This document shows, piece by piece, positions 58,006 to 64,000 of a stretch of DNA of 64,000 bases. The notes beneath the pieces are model-generated. The model was not told where the DNA came from and ran no database searches. It saw nothing but the letters and a program-made list of their open reading frames with translations. Origin of the DNA: Osedax fenrisi (lineage: Eukaryota; Annelida; Polychaeta; Sabellida; Siboglinidae). The stretch lies in contig OZ025244.1 of NCBI GenBank assembly GCA_964019155.1, positions 15,173,393 to 15,237,392 on the forward strand, given 5' to 3'. A program made the translations under genes and the position numbers. Positions within the stretch are counted from its first letter, which is position 1, and every line of letters starts with the position of its first letter.

Positions 58006-58063
<58 letters not shown>
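58006..58063. repeat. (TA)n(GT)n compound microsatellite
   Basis: About 40 bases of TA followed by GT. Confidence 0.95.
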
Positions 58064-58064
<1 letters not shown>

Positions 58065-58769
58065 ACGTGAACATCAATGATTATAGAGTATTTAACGCTC
58101 ATTATACACTAATAATTAAAATATTATTTACAGCGTCGGCCCGACAGAAAATACACCTGCAGGCTTATAATGTAAATAACAAACTTTTATTTCAAACCAA
58201 TCTAACCCGAGTATTTACGCAAGATGATAAAGTTATTATAAATATATCAATTATTTCGTAATAATTCATATATTTATTATTGATATTCTTTAAATTATAT
58301 TTTATTATATATATACCAAATAAACATATATATATATATAAATTATAGAGGTTCGTGAACATTCTGTAATAATCTTTGTTAAAGTGACAATATGAAGTCA
58401 CAACTATAAAAGGTATTACCTAATTAAATATCTATATAGTATCTAGTATAAAATGTAATGCTATCAACTATAGTTATATAACTTATAAGGAACATATGTT
58501 TCTTATGCGAAAACCCCTAATTCGAGACGCCTTATACCGTAATATGTCGTATCTGAACTACCAGAATTAGGGCAACTACCCGAATTAGGAGAAATACCAA
58601 CATTAGATTTTGTATCTCACATGCAAGTTAAATTACAAAATAAATACAATGTACTTACTTATACAAACTTACATATACATAATTAAAAGTAAACATGTAC
58701 ATGAATAATTGCGATGTAATATAAATAATAACATATATTATCGGTGTTATTCTTTTTAAATAACTTTAG

Positions 58770-58806
<37 letters not shown>

Positions 58807-58907
58807 TCTAGGCTCTTATTACTAAGTAAACACAATATAAAAAGTTATATACTACATTAAACTATAATATAGTAGCTTATAGCCTATAGCCTATATCGGT
58901 ATATCGG

Positions 58908-58986
58908 GTATCGCACCACCGGGTTTCGAACTCGGGACCTCTCGCTCTCTATACTTAGGTGTTATTCCACTGAGCTATGGACACGC
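58908..58986 (-). repeat. tRNA-like sequence (SINE head)
   Basis: The - strand has an A box (ATAGCTCAGTGGAATAACAC) and B box (GGTCCCGAGTTCGAAACCC). T-arm pairing is reasonable, but the acceptor and anticodon stems are poor, so a tRNA-derived SINE is more likely than a functional tRNA gene. Confidence 0.5.
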
Positions 58987-59479
58987 GTGCTATAGCGAGC
59001 GATTACATTAATGATATGTATACGCGACTTAACCTGTATACGACACTGTAGTGTATACTGTATACAGTATTACCGTTCACGCATGAGTGGTGTATTGTCC
59101 CTGCGGGGAGACCTATTGGGGAGGGGTTCGTTACCGTGTTCCGGTATATAGTTCTATAGTTCACTATAGTTCAACTACTATAGTATATTGTTAGGTCACG
59201 TGTGTATCGAGTACTTTAGGTACCTGAAAGTAACTCGTAACGATGGTTGTCCGACGTGTATAGAAGCGATGGAAGCTATTGTATACTCGTGGTATTTGTA
59301 TACAAATAACGCTATATATAGCGTTGTTTTAGTCGTGCGGATAATCATCATCAGTGAGAAACTCGTATCTTCTATATAATAAGGTATACCTTATTTATGT
59401 TCGGCGTATATGTGTAGATGTACATGTGTGTGACACACATTGTGCGTATGTGTGTGAGTGTATGTGTATATAGCATATA

Positions 59480-59536
<57 letters not shown>
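59480..59536. repeat. (TA)n microsatellite, ~57 bp
   Basis: Uninterrupted TA. Confidence 0.95.
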
Positions 59537-59539
<3 letters not shown>

Positions 59540-59570
59540 TCGTCCGGACCATCAATAATTTTATAAAATG

Positions 59571-59760
59571 TGTCTTAAAATATTATTTAGAAGTGATCTT
59601 ATATAATTGTGTATAAATAAATGATCGGTTCTCGTTTAAACTATGGATGCATTAACACGAGAGCGGCTTCGAAGGGAAATTAGAGCCATATATGGTTATA
59701 AGCGAACACTTCATCTAGGTTCCTAGGATGAAAGGACTCTACCAAATAAAAATAACAAAA
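59571..59760 (+). repeat. SINE family 1, body only
   Basis: GTCTTAAAATATTATTTAGA through CGAAGGGAAATTAGAGCC to the AAATAAAAATAAC tail. Includes the junction just after the tRNA head seen at 28765, but not the head itself. Confidence 0.75.
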
Positions 59761-59957
59761 ATAACAAATATAGTATACTATATACATATATGTATTGGTG
59801 TTAATCTAAACACTGTGAACACATACAAGGTACACATTGTGTACAATGTAGACATACCGGTACACGTGTACTTATTCCTTTCTAAATATTTCTAATTTAA
59901 CTATCACGCATTGGTGATTCTGACAATATAGGTTAATGTACAGTGTACATTGTACAC

Positions 59958-60363
59958 TAGTGTTCGAAATGAACCCAACTACTGGTGCTTCGAAGCTTCA
60001 CTCGACAAAAAATGATAGTGCAAAGTTCATTTGTAAAATAACGCAAGGGTTTGAACCTGGTTCATAAATAAGTGGAAAAGTTAGAACTTGCTTCGAAATT
60101 CTAATAATATGAGTGTTATAAATGTAATATTTTCTATTGGTTTATAATATCACCTGATACATTATCTATCGATGATAATTTAGAATAAATAAAGATATAC
60201 AATTTTGTTTTAAAATTTTAAAATTTACAATATATATCGACAATTCGGTCCATGGCTGTAATGATATAATAGTTTGGGTTCGTTTTAAACAAAGTTTCAG
60301 TTCGGTCAGGGACCGTTATTTTTGTTTAATGTTAGTTTCAGCTCGGGTTCATTTCGAACACTA
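59958..60363. mobile_element. hAT-like MITE, 406 bp
   Basis: Ends TAGTGTTCGAAATGAACCC and GGGTTCATTTCGAACACTA. Flanks TTGTACAC (59950-59957) and ATGTACAC (60364-60371) match at seven of eight. Subterminal sequence matches both ends of the 1.69-kb element at 35196, so this is a deletion derivative or sister. Confidence 0.85.
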
Positions 60364-60436
60364 ATGTACACTGTACAATGTACAGTGTACATTATACACC
60401 ATACATTCATATACATTTTACATTTTACAGTATTCT

Positions 60437-60508
60437 ATTACTGTATTCTGTATATCGTATATACTGTATTCTGTATATCGTATATACTGTATTCTGTATA
60501 TCGTATAT
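60437..60508. repeat. CTGTATTCTGTATATCGTATATA, three copies
   Basis: A 23-base unit in tandem. Confidence 0.85.
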
Positions 60509-60539
60509 AAACGGTGCAGTGCGCAGTAGGGGAAAGTAA

Positions 60540-61307
60540 CCTAATATTGACACTTTAACAATAACTGGTCTTAACATTTCATGACTCAATATTTTTATTA
60601 AAAAATTACAATATATTAATATTATATGATTATGTATATATATTATTGTGGTTTTAAATTTTATTTAATCTTTTTATTCAATAGATAACGGGGGTGTCCG
60701 TATTCGGTACCATGTACGAATACGGATACCCGGTGTTATAAGACGTACAATGTACGTCATACATTCTATATACCACTAGATAAACTATATATTATTGATG
60801 AACCAATCAAATTATACTTAAAAATTATAATCACATTATTTATAATTAATAGTTTAATATAATATAATTAGTAATTAATTACAAATTTCGCGCGCTGATT
60901 GATGTCCGTATTATAAGACATCTAGAGTATTCACATTAGGGACTTATATGACCTCTAGATATATTTCTATAACTTAATTAATATTTGATACAAAATATAG
61001 AAATTATGTATCTAATGTTTAGAATGCTTTAGTTTTTAATAATATAGTGTTATATTTTATATCGATACATTTGTATATTCTTGAGAAGGTTTTAAGTTGA
61101 AATTTGTTTTCATAAATTTAAAAACATAATCAAAAAATCAGTTTATTGGATATACCAGCACGATTTTTAATAATTAAAAATAAATAATACTTATATATAC
61201 TATTTATGTAATTATGAATATTTTATTTATTAAACATTTATTTGTAGGATTTATGGTTTCTGAGATACCGAGAGTGTCCGTATTCGGTTACTTTCCACTA
61301 TATTTTG
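60540..61307 (+). mobile_element. Inverted-end repeat family A, most complete copy
   Basis: Left end GGGGAAAGTAACCTAATATT and right end GTCCGTATTCGGTTACTTTC form imperfect terminal inverted repeats of about 25 bases. GTCCGTATTC also recurs inside. No coding frame. No convincing target duplication was found, so the class is uncertain. Confidence 0.6.
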
Positions 61308-61309
61308 TT

Positions 61310-61940
61310 TGTTAAGTTATTTCTGTACTATAGTTTGAATTATATATTTGTCTATTATAAAAAGTTGTATAATATTTGTTGTCGATTTTCCAAGAATTTT
61401 CCAGGAAGTTTCGGAAAACAAATTATTTAATTTATTTTGAAAAATGTATCTATAATACAATTATATATATATAATGATAACAAGTGTATCAGTATTACAA
61501 GAATATTATAAGAAATGTATAAGGAAATAATGAATTTATAATTTAAAATTTGTTTATTTATTCTCTATTTTAATGTAAAATATGAGAAATTGTATATTTA
61601 TAAAAAAAGCTTACGAAATATTTTTTTAATTGTTAATCGAATTAATAAGGTTATTTAAATTATACAATCGTTACATTTTTTATTGTTGAAAATTTAATAT
61701 TTTATTTTCAAAGAAATCTGAAAACAAAATTATTTATAAAAAATTATATAATAGTGACATAAATACTCCCAACATTAAATGATATTTTAATTATCAAAAT
61801 CTGAAGAAGAAAAAAATGAACCCGCTTACTCTATACTGTACACTCTACACTGTCCAGTATCAGGGTCATAGTAACCGGATTTAGTTTTAATTTTACACCG
61901 TATATTGTACAATGTACATCGTATACGTATATATTTGTAT

Positions 61941-61985
<45 letters not shown>

Positions 61986-62082
61986 TAATATATAAAGTAA
62001 TTATATATAATTGTGATTATATGTCCGTCATTAACATCGTATATTTAAATGTTTATATAAAATTCAATAAAATAAACATGTG

Positions 62083-62149
<67 letters not shown>

Positions 62150-62492
62150 ATACATATGTGTATTGTATTGAATTTTATTTGTACACAAATATCCTGTTAT
62201 TAATGATACCCAACCAGGAGTATAACAATATGCCAATAATAATAATAGTAATAATTAATAATAGTAATATTAATAATATTAATAAAAATAATAGTACTTT
62301 TAAAAAAATAATAGAAATAATAATAACACAATGCGACCACGGGGTTAAAACAATTGAACAGTATTCATGCTACCTGCTATGGCATATAGGATATTAAGTA
62401 ATTGAATTAACAATAAATATGTTGCATATATGCAAAATATGTATATAATTAAATAAGTTAGTATATTTATGTGTCAGTGTAATAGGATTGTA

Positions 62493-62530
<38 letters not shown>

Positions 62531-62578
62531 GTTCTAGTATATATACTATATATATAGTATATGGTATACTATACTATA

Positions 62579-62618
<40 letters not shown>

Positions 62619-63725
62619 TATAGTACTTACAAGTAATAAAGAAAAAATACATACGCATTGGCGCTCTCCTCCATATATTATAGAAATACCTTCTGTATAC
62701 TATAGTATACAGAATATATTATATAATATAGTATATAGTATACATAATACGCCATTATATCAGTATAGTATGTAGTATCTGATACCACATCATACTCAGT
62801 ATATCAATACAGACTACTACAGTATGTACTATAGTATATTGCATGCAAATAACACGCCCTCTATCAATACAATACGTAATATAGAAATACATAACGTAGT
62901 AAATATTCTTACTAATAAATACAGAAGTTCTTATACGTATACCTATAGGGGAGGGAACGGGGTAGTGGCCGTTTTAATTAACGCTTAAATGGTGCTAAAT
63001 ATGATAATAAGTTTTATATACATAACTTATAGAATCAAAATGTCTATAATATAAAGTACACTTTATTAAAACATGATTAATTACTCTAATTTATTACGTA
63101 ATCTTTTTTGTCAAATTTTAACAAAAACACGATTATATATATTTATACTTATTTACGTAAGTGTGTGTGTATATAATTAAATCATTGAATCAAATAAGGT
63201 ACGTGTGCATCATAAATATAATTATTTAATATTACATAATTAAAAAAATATAAATCGAATACATTACGAGACACCTATTGCATATTCTGATACTAGCGGC
63301 CACTACCCATGACTTGCCTTTTGTAATACCTTATATATCAGTAATATGTAAAAGTGAAATCACAGTATTCTAGACTTATATGATTCATAGCTAATTGAAA
63401 ACAAAATAAGATCTTAAAATTCAGTATTTATCGAAATATTAGAAGTAAGCTGAAGCATATAACGTATCGGCCACTACCCCGTTCCCTCCACTACATTACT
63501 TTATAATTAAAAAGTATACTTTTTAAATATATGGTTTTTTTACAATACGAATATAGACGGAAAGTGTATTCCACATGTGTGTGTGTTGGGGGTGTTTGTG
63601 TGTGTATAAGCACATGTGTGTAACATACTGTGTGTATATTAGTGTATTTATGTGCATTTTGTTATATGTAATGCGCAGATATATGTATGTGTGTATGTAT
63701 TAAATACATATTATGTATGTATGTT

Positions 63726-63764
<39 letters not shown>

Positions 63765-64000
63765 TATGAATATATCTATAGATATATATCTTATATATAC
63801 ATATATATGTACATATTAATACGTATGCATGTATGTTTGACCCAATTAAAACTTGTAAAATTAGGAACTATGTCAAATACCATAATAAACTACACTCGTA
63901 TCATAGTCTACGGTCCGTAGAGGTAATAGTTTCAAGTACGCGTAAGTCGCAGTACGCGTGTACGATGTACACACGTGGTGGTGATGTACTGTATACGATT
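61310..64000. other. Right edge: gene-free, AT-rich
   Basis: No coding signal. Contains TA tracts at 61944-61982, 62088-62145, 62497-62529, 62580-62618 and 63727-63763, and palindromic ACTATAGTATAC motifs. GGGAACGGGGTAGTGGCCG near 62950 recurs in inverted form near 63470 (CGGCCACTACCCCGTTCCC), suggesting another inverted-repeat element of about 0.55 kb. Confidence 0.5.
62945..63490. mobile_element. Possible MITE with GGGAACGGGGTAGTGGCCG ends
   Basis: GAGGGAACGGGGTAGTGGCC at 62951-62970 and its complement at about 63468-63488 form inverted repeats of at least 20 bases. A second inner inverted motif (GCGGCCACTACCC near 63297) lies inside. Target duplication was not resolved. Confidence 0.5.

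Larger units (their letters stand above)
56913..59570. other. Gene-free stretch with microsatellites and an E-box-rich island
   Basis: No coding signal. Holds (GT)n at 56908-56938, the CT/TA block 57241-57550, (TA)n(GT)n at 58006-58063, a tRNA-like SINE head at 58908-58986 and TA tracts at 58772 and 59480. 57000-57240 is GC-richer with repeated CACGTGA sites. Confidence 0.5.

Noticed and set aside
58908..58986. A functional tRNA gene
   Set aside because: A and B boxes are present, but the acceptor and anticodon stems do not form well; a SINE head explains it better.
59188..59379. ORF of 63 residues
   Set aside because: No motif, no splice or promoter context, and within the length expected by chance.

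Overview
The window is nuclear DNA from an animal, most likely an invertebrate bilaterian. It is very AT-rich. The genes are split by many introns, (AT)n microsatellites are abundant, and several families of non-LTR retrotransposons, tRNA-derived SINEs and small inverted-repeat DNA elements are present. No ribosomal RNA, CRISPR, operon or bacterial-type signal was seen. The species cannot be named from the sequence.

Two host genes are recognisable and they converge. On the + strand, 612-8511 holds the last nine coding exons of HEATR3 (Syo1), the import chaperone for ribosomal proteins uL18/uL5. Its 5' part lies left of the window. On the - strand, 41049-9582 holds a complete SLC6 monoamine transporter of dopamine-transporter type: 16 coding exons that join without a frame break into 636 residues. 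The two stop codons are 1.07 kb apart. Exons were placed by reading frame, splice sites and family motifs, and every exon-exon phase agrees.

Right of 41.1 kb I found no host gene. That part is microsatellites and transposons. The main structure there is a decayed R2-like element (about 48472-52705, - strand) inserted into the reverse transcriptase of an L2/CR1-like LINE (about 48178-53945, + strand). Other LINE fragments are at 11447-12840, 25031-25335 and 44930-46218. DNA elements with readable target duplications are at 2794-3192, 16875-17360, 35196-36888, 37774-38793, 47574-47746, 56302-56894 and 59958-60363.

The most unusual signals concern splicing. A 46-bp minisatellite in the transporter gene (20137-20904) repeats the last 18 coding bases of exon 9 together with its splice donor about 17 times. 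Tandem repeats touch or nearly touch many other splice sites in both genes. The donor consensus is GTTAGT, with T at +3 in 17 of 23 donors, instead of the usual GTAAGT/GTGAGT.
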